NCBI RefSeq assembly: GCF_004342915.1
Contig: NZ_SLWL01000003.1
Location: 248,001 to 312,000 of the forward strand
DNA length: 64,000 nucleotides
DNA from: Camelimonas lactis
Lineage (GTDB): Bacteria > Pseudomonadota > Alphaproteobacteria > Rhizobiales > Beijerinckiaceae
Direction of reading: 5' to 3'
Every line of letters starts with the position of its first letter. Within the stretch, counting starts at the first letter, position 1. The position numbers and the translations under genes were made by a program. Under the pieces are notes generated by a model, which was not told where the DNA came from, made no database searches, and saw only the letters and a list, made by a program, of their open reading frames with translations. Of the stretch, positions 30,125-39,650 are shown in pieces.

Positions 30125-31930
30125 TTACTCGTCCATCTTGAGCGCGGCGATGAAGGCTTCCTGCGGAATCTCCACCTTGCCGAACTGGCGCATGCGCTTT
30201 TTGCCTTCTTTTTGCTTGTCGAGCAACTTGCGCTTGCGCGAGGCGTCGCCGCCATAGCACTTCGCCGTCACGTCCTTGCGCAGGGCGCGGATGGTTTCGC
30301 GGGCGATGATCTTGCCGCCAATCGCCGCCTGGATCGGGATCTGGAACAGGTGCTGCGGGATCAGTTCGCGCAGCTTCTCGCACATGGCGCGGCCGCGCAT
30401 TTCTGCCCGGGTGCGGTGCACCAGCATGGCCAGGGCGTCCACCGGCTCGGCGTTGACCAGCAGCGACATCTTCACCAGGTCGCCCTGGCGGTAGCCGGAA
30501 ATGGCGTAGTCGAACGAGGCGTAACCCTTCGACACCGATTTGAGCCGGTCGTAGAAGTCGAACACCACCTCGTTCAGCGGCAGGTCGTAAACCACCATGG
30601 CGCGCTTGCCGACATAGTTCAGATCCACCTGCTCGCCGCGCCGGTCCTGGCACAGCTTGATGATGGCGCCGAGATAATCATCCGGCGTCATGATGGTGGC
30701 GCGGATCCACGGCTCCTCGATCGACGAGATTTTCATGACGTCGGGCATGTCGGCCGGATTGTGCAGCTCGATCTGCGTCCCGTCCGCCATGTTGAGCTTG
30801 TAAACCACCGACGGCGCCGTCGAGATCAGGTCGAGATTGAACTCGCGCTCCAGCCGTTCCTGGATGATTTCCAGGTGCAGCAGTCCGAGGAACCCGCAGC
30901 GGAAGCCGAAGCCCAGAGCCGCCGACGTTTCCATTTCATAGGAGAAGCTGGCGTCGTTGAGGCGCAGCTTGCCCATGGCGGCGCGCAGGTTCTCGAAATC
31001 GGCCGCGTCCACCGGGAACAGGCCGCAGAACACCACAGGCTGCGCCGGTTTGAAGCCGGGCAGGGCTTCCGCCGTCAGGCGGCGCTCCTCGGTGATGGTG
31101 TCGCCGACGCGGGTGTCGGCCACTTCCTTGATCGAGCCGGTGAAGAAACCGACCTCGCCGGGACCGAGCTGGGCCACGTCGGTCATCTTCGGGCGGAACA
31201 CGCCGACCTTGTCGACGCCGTAGTTGGCGCCTGAGCCCATCATGCGGATGGTCATGCCCTTCTTCAGCACGCCATCGATGATCCGCACCAGCACGACCAC
31301 GCCGAGATAGGAATCATACCAGCTGTCGACCAGCATGGCCTTCAGCGGCGCGGTTTCGTCGCCCTTCGGCGGCGGCAGCCTTTTTACGATGGCTTCCAGC
31401 ACGTCGGGAATGCCAAGGCCGGTCTTGGCCGACACCGGGATCGCCTCCGAGGCGTCGATGCCGATAACGTCCTCGATCTGCTCCTTGACGCGTTCGGGCT
31501 CGGCGGCGGGCAGGTCGATCTTGTTCAGGACCGGAACGATCTCGTGGTTGGCGTCGAGCGCCTGATAAACGTTGGCCAGCGTCTGCGCCTCGACGCCCTG
31601 GGAGGCGTCGACCACCAGGATGGAGCCCTCGCAGGCGGCCAGGGAGCGCGACACTTCGTAGGCGAAGTCCACGTGGCCGGGGGTGTCCATCAGGTTGAGG
31701 ATGTAGTCGCGGCCATCCTGCGCCCGGTACTCCAGCCGCACCGTCTGGGCCTTGATGGTGATGCCGCGCTCTTTCTCGATATCCATCGAGTCGAGCATCT
31801 GCTCGCCCATGTCGCGCGCCGCCACCGTGCCGGTTTCCTGGATCAACCGGTCCGCCAGCGTGGATTTGCCATGGTCGATATGCGCAACGATCGAGAAGTT
31901 GCGAATGTTGTCAAAGGGATGCGTCGCCAT
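30125..31930 (-). CDS. lepA: Elongation factor 4 (LepA)
   Basis: Ribosome-associated GTPase implicated in back-translocation and initiation/30S assembly; 601 residues from [11 protein letters not shown] at 31930. The G domain shows [22 protein letters not shown] and NKIDLP. Domains II, III and V resemble EF-G, and the LepA-specific C-terminal domain is present ([20 protein letters not shown]). The open frame reaches 32008, but the extra 26 residues are not family-like. It is monocistronic in appearance, convergent with the small gene at 29562. Confidence 0.97.
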   Translation of the reverse strand: MATHPFDNIRNFSIVAHIDHGKSTLADRLIQETGTVAARDMGEQMLDSMDIEKERGITIKAQTVRLEYRAQDGRDYILNLMDTPGHVDFAYEVSRSLAACEGSILVVDASQGVEAQTLANVYQALDANHEIVPVLNKIDLPAAEPERVKEQIEDVIGIDASEAIPVSAKTGLGIPDVLEAIVKRLPPPKGDETAPLKAMLVDSWYDSYLGVVVLVRIIDGVLKKGMTIRMMGSGANYGVDKVGVFRPKMTDVAQLGPGEVGFFTGSIKEVADTRVGDTITEERRLTAEALPGFKPAQPVVFCGLFPVDAADFENLRAAMGKLRLNDASFSYEMETSAALGFGFRCGFLGLLHLEIIQERLEREFNLDLISTAPSVVYKLNMADGTQIELHNPADMPDVMKISSIEEPWIRATIMTPDDYLGAIIKLCQDRRGEQVDLNYVGKRAMVVYDLPLNEVVFDFYDRLKSVSKGYASFDYAISGYRQGDLVKMSLLVNAEPVDALAMLVHRTRAEMRGRAMCEKLRELIPQHLFQIPIQAAIGGKIIARETIRALRKDVTAKCYGGDASRKRKLLDKQKEGKKRMRQFGKVEIPQEAFIAALKMDE

Positions 31931-32018
31931 GCTCTCTCTGGGGGCGGCTGTCCCGGCGGCAAACGCGCCGGCCGGCAATGCGGGGCTCGATGGCCTTTGC
32001 ATGGGCAATACCAGCCTT

Positions 32019-32048
32019 GGGCTGCTTCGCCAAGGGCTGCTTCATCGC
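32019..32048. repeat. 15-bp tandem duplication upstream of lepA
   Basis: Two adjacent units sharing GGGCTGCTTC (32019-32033 and 32034-32048). It lies 90 bp upstream of the lepA start. Confidence 0.5.
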
Positions 32049-32196
32049 CTGCGCGCCGCGCCCGCGAAAGGTGGAACGGCAAATGGTTACGGCAATTCCG
32101 TCCGGGCGGGCCGGGGTTATCCGCCAGCGCGCGATCCGGCCAAACCGGAGCCGTCGCGCACTGCCTTCCGATCCGCGCGCCGTGGCCGCAAACGCC

Positions 32197-33003
32197 TCAG
32201 CCGTCCTCGGACCAGCTCTCGCCCTCAAAACCGGGTCGGGCGAAGGCGACGCCGCCGTCGACGGTCAGCGTCGAGCCCACCACATAGTCCCCGGCGCGTG
32301 ACGCCAGGAAAATGGCGGCGCCGGCCATGTCGTCATCATTGCCAATGCGGCCGGCGGGCACGCGCCTGGCCACGCCCTCGGCGCTGTCGCGGGCCGCGGT
32401 GTTCATGTTGGAGCTGAACGGGCCGGGCGCGATGGCCGTGACGACAATATGGTCGGCGATGAGTTGCGCCGCCATGCGTCGGGTCAGATGGATCAGGCCG
32501 GCCTTCGAGGCGGCGTAAGGGTAGGTCTCCAGCGGATTGACAAAAATGCCGTCGATGGAGGCGATGTTGATGACCTTCGCCGGTTGTTCGGCGCTGGCTG
32601 CCTTGCGCAGCAACGGGGCCAGCGCCTGGGTCAGGAAGAAGGGCGTTTTCAGGTTGAGGTCGATGACCTTGTCCCAGCCGCTCTCCGGAAACGTGTCGAA
32701 CGCCGCCGCCCATGCGGCGCCGGCGTTGTTCACCAGAATGTCGAGCCTGTCCTCTCGTTCGGCGATCTGTTGCGCCAGCGCCCGGGCGCCTTCCACGGTG
32801 GAGATGTCGCCAGGCAGTGAAATGCACTGGCCGCCGTTCTGCGACAGCTCGGCGGCCGTGGCGTCGCAGGCGGCGGCCTTGCGGGCGGTGATGTAGACCT
32901 TCGCGCCGCTGTCGATATAGCCGCGCGCGATCATCTTGCCGATGCCGCGCGAGCCGCCGGTGACCAGCGCGACGCGACCTTCGAGTGAAAACAGTCCGCT
33001 CAT
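32197..33003 (-). CDS. Short-chain dehydrogenase/reductase
   Basis: NAD(P)-dependent oxidoreductase, 268 residues. The Rossmann motif is VTGGSRGIGKMIA, followed by NNAG (92-95). The catalytic Ser149, Tyr163 and Lys167 (YAASK) are intact, and the C-terminal region ends GSTLTVDGGVAF. The sequence resembles 3-oxoacyl-ACP reductase/RhlG-like members, but the substrate cannot be told from sequence. The 266-bp gap to lepA contains only the tandem duplication at 32019. It has no obvious operon partner. Confidence 0.88.
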   Translation of the reverse strand: MSGLFSLEGRVALVTGGSRGIGKMIARGYIDSGAKVYITARKAAACDATAAELSQNGGQCISLPGDISTVEGARALAQQIAEREDRLDILVNNAGAAWAAAFDTFPESGWDKVIDLNLKTPFFLTQALAPLLRKAASAEQPAKVINIASIDGIFVNPLETYPYAASKAGLIHLTRRMAAQLIADHIVVTAIAPGPFSSNMNTAARDSAEGVARRVPAGRIGNDDDMAGAAIFLASRAGDYVVGSTLTVDGGVAFARPGFEGESWSEDG

Positions 33004-33214
33004 GTATCCTCCCGCCCGGGCGCCCCGCGAATTTTGCGTCGGGCGATGGGCCGTCTCTTATCGGCTTTGTTGGCGGCGGCAATGTTCGCTGCTCGGCGGG
33101 CAGGGTTCAAGCCCGTTTACGTCCCCTTGCCCGTCGGCATGGGTTTTTTGGCGGGCCAGCCCCGGTCGTTTTTCCTCCGGCCCATGATCGCATGCCGTTC
33201 TTACAGAAAGGCGC

Positions 33215-33268
33215 TTGCGGAATGACTGCTTGCGGAATGACTCTTGCACAAATGACTCTTGCACGATG
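33215..33268. repeat. 14-15 bp imperfect tandem repeat, about 3.5 units
   Basis: TTGCGGAATGACT repeats at 33215 and 33230; a diverged unit TTGCACAAATGACTC follows at 33244 and a partial one at 33259. It lies in the 313-bp divergent gap between the dehydrogenase and the acetyltransferase. That gap otherwise shows no gene. Confidence 0.7.
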
Positions 33269-33316
33269 GCGCGGACCGGAGGCAGATGGCCGGCGCGATG
33301 GCGGAGGGAGCAGGCG

Positions 33317-33865
33317 ATGACGGGCGATCCGGCGATAAAAGGCATGGCGGCAATGCCGGAAGCGCCGCAAGTGCGGGCGGCCACAACGGCGGACGCGCCC
33401 GCCATTCTCGACATCTACAATTACGCGGTGCGTGAAACCACCGCCGTCTGGACTGAGACGCCGGCTTCCCTCGACAACCGGCTGGCGCTGATGGCGGAGC
33501 GCGCGGCGCGTGGCTATCCGTTTCTGGTGGCCGAGCTGGCCGGCGGCGTGGTCGCCGGTTACGCCACTTTCGGCGATTTCCGCCACTTCGACGGCTACGC
33601 CGCCACGGTGGAACACTCGGTCTATGTGGGGCCGCAGTTTCACCGGCGTGGCGTCGCCCGGGCGTTGATGCCGCCGCTCATCGACGCGGCCCGCGCCTGC
33701 GGCAAGCACGTCATGGTTGGCGCCATCGCCGCCGATAACGAAGCCTCGATCCGCCTGCACGCGGCGTTCGGTTTTGAGAAAACCGGCCTGATGCCCCAGG
33801 TCGGCCGCAAGTTCGGCCGCTGGCTCGATCTGCTGTGGATGCAGAAAATCCTGTCGGGGGACTGA
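33317..33865 (+). CDS. GNAT acetyltransferase, phosphinothricin acetyltransferase-like
   Basis: 182 residues from the ATG at 33317, preceded by GGGAG. The acetyl-CoA-binding motif is VGPQFHRRGVARALM, followed by AIAADNEASIRLHAAFGF and GRKFGRWLDLLWMQ. Together with ILDIYNYAVRETTAVWTE these are typical of the Pat/Bar and YncA branch. Such enzymes acetylate phosphinothricin, methionine sulfone/sulfoximine or other small amines. The true substrate here is unknown. The frame is open upstream through the tandem repeat to 33215, but the later start has the ribosome-binding site. Confidence 0.85.
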   Translation: MTGDPAIKGMAAMPEAPQVRAATTADAPAILDIYNYAVRETTAVWTETPASLDNRLALMAERAARGYPFLVAELAGGVVAGYATFGDFRHFDGYAATVEHSVYVGPQFHRRGVARALMPPLIDAARACGKHVMVGAIAADNEASIRLHAAFGFEKTGLMPQVGRKFGRWLDLLWMQKILSGD

Positions 33866-33881
33866 ACCGCGCGGCCCCGCC

Positions 33882-34994
33882 TTACCGCCGCCGGTAAAGC
33901 TGTGACACCACCCGCGCCGTATAGTCGACCATGGGGATAATGCGCGAGTAGTTCAGTCGCGTCGGGCCGATCACGCCGATGACGCCGACGATGCGCTCCT
34001 CCGCGTCGCGAAACGGCGCGGCGATGGTGGAGGAGCCGGAAAGCGAGAACAGCTGGTTCTCGGAGCCGATATAGATGCGGACGCCTTCGCCGTCTTCGGC
34101 GCGGGACAGCAGATCGATCACGTCCTTTTGCGTCTCCAGGTCCGCGAACAGCAGCCGCATGCGCTCCAGGTCCGCGCCGACGCTCACGTCTTCCAGTAAA
34201 TTGGCCTGGCCGCGCACGATGAGCTGGCGCGTGTCCGATGAGCCGCCGATGGCGGTGGCCAGCCCGGCTTCCACCAGCCGCGCCGTCAGCGTGTCCAGTT
34301 CGCGTTCCATGGCCGTGCGCTGGGCGGCGACGTCCTGGCGCAACTCGTCCAGGGTGCGGCCGCTGATGCGGGCGTTGAGGAAATTTGCTGCTTCCACCAG
34401 TGCTGACGAAGGCAGACCGGCCGGCAGGTCGAGCAACCGGTTCTCCACGTTGCCGTCGTCGCTCACCAGCACCACAAGGCCGCGTTGGGGGCCAAGCCGC
34501 ACGAATTCGATCTGCCGCAGCCGGGCATTGGTCTTGGTGGTCAGCACCACGCCGGCGCCGCGCGACAGGCCCGACAGCAGTTGCGTCGCCTGGGCGAGGG
34601 CGGCGTCGAGCGGATTGTCCGCGGCGGCGGCGCGCATTTCCGCCGCGATGCGCCGGCGCTCATCATCGGCCAGGCTTCCGGTTTCCAGCATGGCGTCGAC
34701 GAAAAACCGCAAGCCGGTTTCGGTTGGCAGGCGGCCGGCCGAGGTGTGCGGCGCGTAGATCAGTCCGGCGTGCTCCAGATCGGACATGACGTTGCGCACG
34801 GAAGCCGGCGACAGGTGCATGGGAATAATGCGCGACAGGTTGCGCGAGCCAACGGGCTCGCCCGTGGCCAGATAGCTTTCAACGATCTGGCGGAAAATCT
34901 CGCGAGACCGTTCGTTCAGGGCCGTTTGCGCGCCCCTTTCCTGAAATGGCCCCAATGCTGTCGCGCTCCTGTCCATGCGGACCCCTGTCCCCAT
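33882..34994 (-). CDS. hrcA: Heat-inducible transcription repressor HrcA
   Basis: Repressor of chaperone genes through CIRCE operators, 370 residues. An N-terminal winged helix ([22 protein letters not shown] and [19 protein letters not shown]) is followed by the GAF-like dimerisation domain and the C-terminal [23 protein letters not shown] second in-frame ATG at 34976 is possible. grpE, often its neighbour, is 5 kb away here, and I find no CIRCE element in the window. It is divergent from rph. Confidence 0.95.
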   Translation of the reverse strand: MGTGVRMDRSATALGPFQERGAQTALNERSREIFRQIVESYLATGEPVGSRNLSRIIPMHLSPASVRNVMSDLEHAGLIYAPHTSAGRLPTETGLRFFVDAMLETGSLADDERRRIAAEMRAAAADNPLDAALAQATQLLSGLSRGAGVVLTTKTNARLRQIEFVRLGPQRGLVVLVSDDGNVENRLLDLPAGLPSSALVEAANFLNARISGRTLDELRQDVAAQRTAMERELDTLTARLVEAGLATAIGGSSDTRQLIVRGQANLLEDVSVGADLERMRLLFADLETQKDVIDLLSRAEDGEGVRIYIGSENQLFSLSGSSTIAAPFRDAEERIVGVIGVIGPTRLNYSRIIPMVDYTARVVSQLYRRR

Positions 34995-35172
34995 TCATAT
35001 AATGTAGCTGGCAGCCGTTCGCCTTGCCAGAGGCAGCCCCGCGCCGCCGCCGGGCGCGAAACCACCCGCCGTTGAAGCCGGTTCAGGGGCTTACCGCCTC
35101 GCGTCCGGACCGCTATAGCTCTGTGCGACGTCTCAGACCGACATTTGAATCCACACAACCCAGGACAGACAG

Positions 35173-35885
<713 letters not shown>

Positions 35886-35889
<4 letters not shown>

Positions 35890-36569
35890 GCGCCCAGATG
35901 AGCACCCCGATGAATGCGGCGCGGCGCCTTTCGGGCAAGGTGGTAATCGCCACCCACAACCCCGGCAAGCTGGTGGAAATGCGCGAACTGCTGGCGCCGT
36001 TCGGCGTCGCGGCGGTGTCGGCGGGCGAGCTTGGCCTGGCGGAGCCGGAGGAGACCGGAACCACCTTCGCCGAGAACGCGGCGATCAAGGCTCATGCGGC
36101 GGCGAAGGCCTCCGGCCTGCCGGCGCTGGCCGATGATTCGGGTATCTGCGTCGCGGCGCTGGATGGCGCGCCGGGCATTTTTTCGGCGCGCTGGGGTGGT
36201 CCTTCCAAGGATTTCCCCGGCGCCATGGCGCGCATCAACGATGAGCTGAACCTGCGCGGCGTTGGTCCAGATGATGGCCGGCGCGGCCATTTCGTCTCCG
36301 CTTTGGTGGTGGCCTGGCCGGATGGCGCCGAGGCGTTGTTTGAGGGGCGCGTGTTCGGCGACCTGGTCTGGCCGCCGCGCGGCGATCGCGGTTTTGGTTA
36401 TGACCCGATCTTCCGACCTGACGGTCATGAACTGACGTTCGGCGAAATGGACTCCGACGCCAAGCACAGCGTCGACTGGGATGCAGCGGCGCAAGGCGGC
36501 GCCGGCGGCCTGTCGCACCGCGCCCGCGCCTTTGTCACCTTGGCGAAAGCGCTGCTGCAGAAAGCCTGA
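35886..36569 (+). CDS. rdgB: RdgB/HAM1 non-canonical purine NTP pyrophosphatase
   Basis: Removes ITP, dITP and XTP from the nucleotide pool, 227 residues with a GTG start overlapping the rph stop (GTGA). The substrate-binding motif is [16 protein letters not shown], followed by [22 protein letters not shown]-type sequence and [15 protein letters not shown]. In-frame ATGs at 35898 and 35910 are alternative starts. A strong terminator follows at 36587. Confidence 0.95.
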
Positions 36570-36586
36570 CGGCTCTGGACCAACGA

Positions 36587-36614
36587 AAAAGCCCGGGCGC
36601 GCGCCCGGGCTTTT
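36587..36614. terminator. Bidirectional intrinsic terminator
   Basis: Perfect 28-bp palindrome with A's on the left flank and T's on the right (AAAAGCCCGGGCGC and its complement). It serves rdgB on the plus strand and the DUF2852 gene on the minus strand. Confidence 0.9.
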
Positions 36615-36642
36615 CTTTTGCGGTGTCTGGCGGTGTTGCGCG

Positions 36643-37119
36643 TCAGGCCTCGGTCGTCGGGCTCATGGCGCGGCGTTTGCGCATGTAGGCGTCAAACTCC
36701 TCGCGGTCCTTGGCGCGCTTCAGCTCTTCGACGAATTCGCCGAATTCCCGCACTTCGTCATCCAGGCGACGACGCTCCGCCTCCAGGCGCTCGATCTCGG
36801 CGCGGCGATAGTCATCGAAGTGACTGTTGCCGGTGGGACCGCTGGACGGACGCGGCTGCGCGCCGCGATTGCTGTTGCCGAACGGGAAATCGCCGAGATG
36901 TGTGAAATTGCGCTCCATGAACGCGCGGACTTCGTTTGGCACGGGATACCCCATCAGTTTCCAGGCGATATAGGCGAGGGCGAGCGGCCAGAACCAGATA
37001 AAGGCAAAGACAATGCCGACGATTTCCAGCGCGCGCCTGGGGCCGCGGCCGCATTTGCCGCCGGCCCGCGCGCCATCCCACGGGGGCGAGGTGGTGGAGG
37101 TCGAGGCGGTGTTGGACAT
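36643..37119 (-). CDS. DUF2852 family membrane protein
   Basis: 158 residues from the ATG at 37119, which has GGAG six bases upstream; longer starts (ATG 37125, TTG 37149) are possible. A single hydrophobic segment (ALEIVGIVFAFIWFWPLALAYIAWKLMGY) near residues 30-58 anchors it, and the conserved PNEVRAFMERNF follows. The C-terminal half is a charged coiled coil (IERLEAERRRLDDEVREFGEF). The family is found in alphaproteobacteria and has no known function. It ends just short of the bidirectional terminator. Confidence 0.85.
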   Translation of the reverse strand: MSNTASTSTTSPPWDGARAGGKCGRGPRRALEIVGIVFAFIWFWPLALAYIAWKLMGYPVPNEVRAFMERNFTHLGDFPFGNSNRGAQPRPSSGPTGNSHFDDYRRAEIERLEAERRRLDDEVREFGEFVEELKRAKDREEFDAYMRKRRAMSPTTEA

Positions 37120-37513
37120 CTTCATCTCCAGGGCAGAATCCAGGGACAAAACCAGCGCCGCGGCGCGCCGTTCATCCTGCCGGACAGCGCGCCATCAGCA
37201 TCGGATCGCTCCGGAAAGCGGCTGCTCCCCGGTCCGTTCCATCTAACATCGAAACGGCGTAAGGCCGTTTCAAGGCGTTGATTTCAAAAAACATTGCCGG
37301 ACGATTGACGCAGGGGCAAGGAAAGCGCGGGCATGTGTCCTGGCGCACGGGGGCGCTGGCTGCTCCGTAAAACCGTATCTGGCCCCTGCGCTTCCGCCGC
37401 CAGGGCGCCTCTCCGGCGTCCCGCCCTGTGCGGACGGCCGTTTTGGCGCTATAAGGCTGGCCACCAGCAGCAGCCCGGCGCCCGCTTCCGGGGCGGCCAT
37501 TCAGGACAACGCA
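37120..37513. other. Gene-free divergent region before ispG
   Basis: 394 bp. The only structure I see is a 7-bp inverted repeat at 37251-37257/37265-37271 (GAAACGG). Promoters for the DUF2852 gene and ispG must lie here, but none is clear. Confidence 0.4.
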
Positions 37514-38833
37514 GTGACCATCGCCCCGTTGCCGACCTCTCCGTCAGATTGCCCTGCCGCCGTCCACGCGCCGCAGGACACCGATATCGCCGGCCCCGCG
37601 CCGCGCAGGCCCACCGTTGGCGTCATGGTCGGCGACGTCCAGGTCGGCGGCGGCGCGCCCATCGTCGTCCAGTCGATGACCAATACGGACACGGCGGATA
37701 TCGACGCCACCGTGCGCCAGGTGGCGGCGCTCGCCCACGCCGGTTCGGAACTGGTGCGCATCACCGTTGACCGTGACGAGGCCGCCGCCGCCGTGCCGCG
37801 CATCCGCGACCGGCTGGCGCGCATCGGCGTCACCGTGCCGCTGGTCGGCGATTTCCATTACATCGGTCACAAGCTGCTGGCTGATCATCCCGCCTGCGCC
37901 GAGGCGCTGGCCAAATACCGCATCAACCCGGGCAATGTCGGCTTCAGGGACAAGCGCGACCGGCAGTTCGGCGCCATTATCGAAATGGCCATGCGTTTCG
38001 ACAAGCCGGTGCGCATTGGCGCCAACTGGGGCTCGCTGGACCAGGAGTTGCTGACGGCGCTGATGGACGAGAACGCCGTGTCGGCCACGCCGCGCGACGC
38101 CCGGGCCATCACCCGCGAGGCGATGATCCAGTCGGCCCTGCGCTCCGCCGAACGGGCGGAGGAGATGGGGCTGGGCCGCGACCGCATCATCCTGTCGGCC
38201 AAGGTTTCGGCGGTGCAGGATCTGATCGCCGTTTACCGCGAGCTGTCGCGGCGGGCCGATTACGCCATTCACCTCGGCCTCACCGAGGCGGGCATGGGCA
38301 GCAAGGGCATTGTCGCCTCGTCCGCCGCCATCGGCATCCTGTTGCAGGAAGGCATTGGCGACACCATCCGCTTCTCGCTGACGCCGGAGCCGGGCGGCGA
38401 CCGCACGGTTGAGGTGCGCACCGCCCAGGAACTGCTCCAGACCATGGGCTTCCGCACCTTCGTGCCGCTGGTGGCCGCCTGTCCTGGCTGCGGCCGCACC
38501 ACCTCCACCGTGTTCCAGGAGCTGGCCCGCGACATCCAGGACTGGATCGTCACCTCCATGCCGCTGTGGAAGCAGCGCTATCCGGGGGTCGAGAATCTCA
38601 ATGTGGCGGTGATGGGCTGTATCGTGAACGGTCCAGGCGAATCCAAGCACGCTGACATTGGCATTTCCCTGCCGGGGACTGGCGAGAGCCCGGCGGCGCC
38701 CGTATTCATTGACGGCGCCAAGGCTACCACCCTGCGCGGCCCGGGCATTGCCGCGGATTTCCGCGTCATGGTCGAGGATTATATCGAGCAGCGTTTCGGC
38801 GCCGGCGCGGTTTCCCGGAGACATTCGGGCTGA
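37514..38833 (+). CDS. ispG: 4-hydroxy-3-methylbut-2-en-1-yl diphosphate synthase
   Basis: Penultimate enzyme of the MEP isoprenoid pathway, 439 residues with a GTG start at 37514. The TIM-barrel N-terminal half begins near [20 protein letters not shown]. The 4Fe-4S cluster is held by Cys323 and Cys326 (CPGC) and Cys369 ([10 protein letters not shown]). The first 30 residues are a variable Pro/Ala leader, so a later start cannot be excluded. It is transcribed alone; a grpE terminator faces it from the other side. Confidence 0.97.
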   Translation: MTIAPLPTSPSDCPAAVHAPQDTDIAGPAPRRPTVGVMVGDVQVGGGAPIVVQSMTNTDTADIDATVRQVAALAHAGSELVRITVDRDEAAAAVPRIRDRLARIGVTVPLVGDFHYIGHKLLADHPACAEALAKYRINPGNVGFRDKRDRQFGAIIEMAMRFDKPVRIGANWGSLDQELLTALMDENAVSATPRDARAITREAMIQSALRSAERAEEMGLGRDRIILSAKVSAVQDLIAVYRELSRRADYAIHLGLTEAGMGSKGIVASSAAIGILLQEGIGDTIRFSLTPEPGGDRTVEVRTAQELLQTMGFRTFVPLVAACPGCGRTTSTVFQELARDIQDWIVTSMPLWKQRYPGVENLNVAVMGCIVNGPGESKHADIGISLPGTGESPAAPVFIDGAKATTLRGPGIAADFRVMVEDYIEQRFGAGAVSRRHSG

Positions 38834-38902
38834 CCGGCCGGCGATCACCCGTCGTTTGATATGGCGCAGGCGCCAGCCGGCGTTTCGTCAGGGCAACGAA
38901 AA

Positions 38903-38926
38903 GGCCCGGAGCAAACGCCCCGGGCC
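38903..38926 (-). terminator. Intrinsic terminator after grpE
   Basis: Seven-bp GC stem (38920-38926 with 38903-38909, 10-base loop), followed on the minus strand by TTTTCGTT. It starts about 45 bp past the grpE stop. Confidence 0.8.
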
Positions 38927-38968
38927 AGGATGCCTGTTCGTGACGCGGGCGCGCCCGCTCCTTGTTCC

Positions 38969-39628
38969 TCAGGCGTTGCCGGTCTGCGGCGCCTCGGCGC
39001 CGGCTTTCGGCCCGCCCCTGGACACGCCCACCAGCGCCGGGCGCAGCACCCGGTCGGCGATGGTGAAGCCCACTTGCAGCACCTGCACCACGGTGCCGTT
39101 TGGCACCGATGCATCAGGCGCCTCGAACATCGCCTGGTGCAGGTTGGGATCGAAGCGCTCGCCCAGCGGCGAGATCATTTTCACGCCGTGCCGCTCCAGG
39201 GTCTTCAGCATGTCGCGCTGGGTCAGCTCAATGCCTTCCACCAGGCCGCGCGTCCGCTCGTCCAGGCCGGCGCGGTCCGCCTCCGGCACCGCTTCCAGCG
39301 CCCGGCTGATATTGTCGACGACGGTCAGCATGTCGCGGGCGAAGTTGGTCGCGCCATAGGCGCGGGCGTCGGCCACTTCCTTCTGGGTGCGGCGACGCAT
39401 GTTCTCGACGTCCGCCAGGGCGCGCAGCGACCTGTCCTTCAGCTCGGCGTTCTCGGCGGCGAGCGCGGCGATCACCTCGCCCGGGTCACGTTGCGCCCCG
39501 GCGGCGCCGGTTTCCTGGGAAGCAGGAGTTGCCTGATCTGGCGTGGCGACCGGGTCGTCCCGGTCTTCATTCGGCTTCTGGTTCATGTCACCCGGCTGGT
39601 TGAAAAGGGAAAAGGAATTGACAGCCAT
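38969..39628 (-). CDS. grpE: Nucleotide exchange factor GrpE
   Basis: Co-chaperone releasing ADP from DnaK, 219 residues. The N-terminal disordered segment and long helix ([20 protein letters not shown]) lead to the GrpE signature [11 protein letters not shown]. The C-terminal beta-domain has [20 protein letters not shown] and [13 protein letters not shown] second ATG at 39586 is an alternative start. It lies 22 bp after glnD on the same strand, so it is probably co-transcribed with glnD rather than with hrcA or dnaK. Confidence 0.96.
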   Translation of the reverse strand: MAVNSFSLFNQPGDMNQKPNEDRDDPVATPDQATPASQETGAAGAQRDPGEVIAALAAENAELKDRSLRALADVENMRRRTQKEVADARAYGATNFARDMLTVVDNISRALEAVPEADRAGLDERTRGLVEGIELTQRDMLKTLERHGVKMISPLGERFDPNLHQAMFEAPDASVPNGTVVQVLQVGFTIADRVLRPALVGVSRGGPKAGAEAPQTGNA

Positions 39629-39650
39629 ATCAGATGACCTGTCCGCAAAA

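Noticed and set aside
34995-35172. Possible CIRCE operator near hrcA
   Set aside because: No TTAGCACTC/GAGTGCTAA inverted repeat in the gap or elsewhere in the window.
37544-38848. 434-codon minus-strand open frame
   Set aside because: Antisense to ispG, which is fully conserved.
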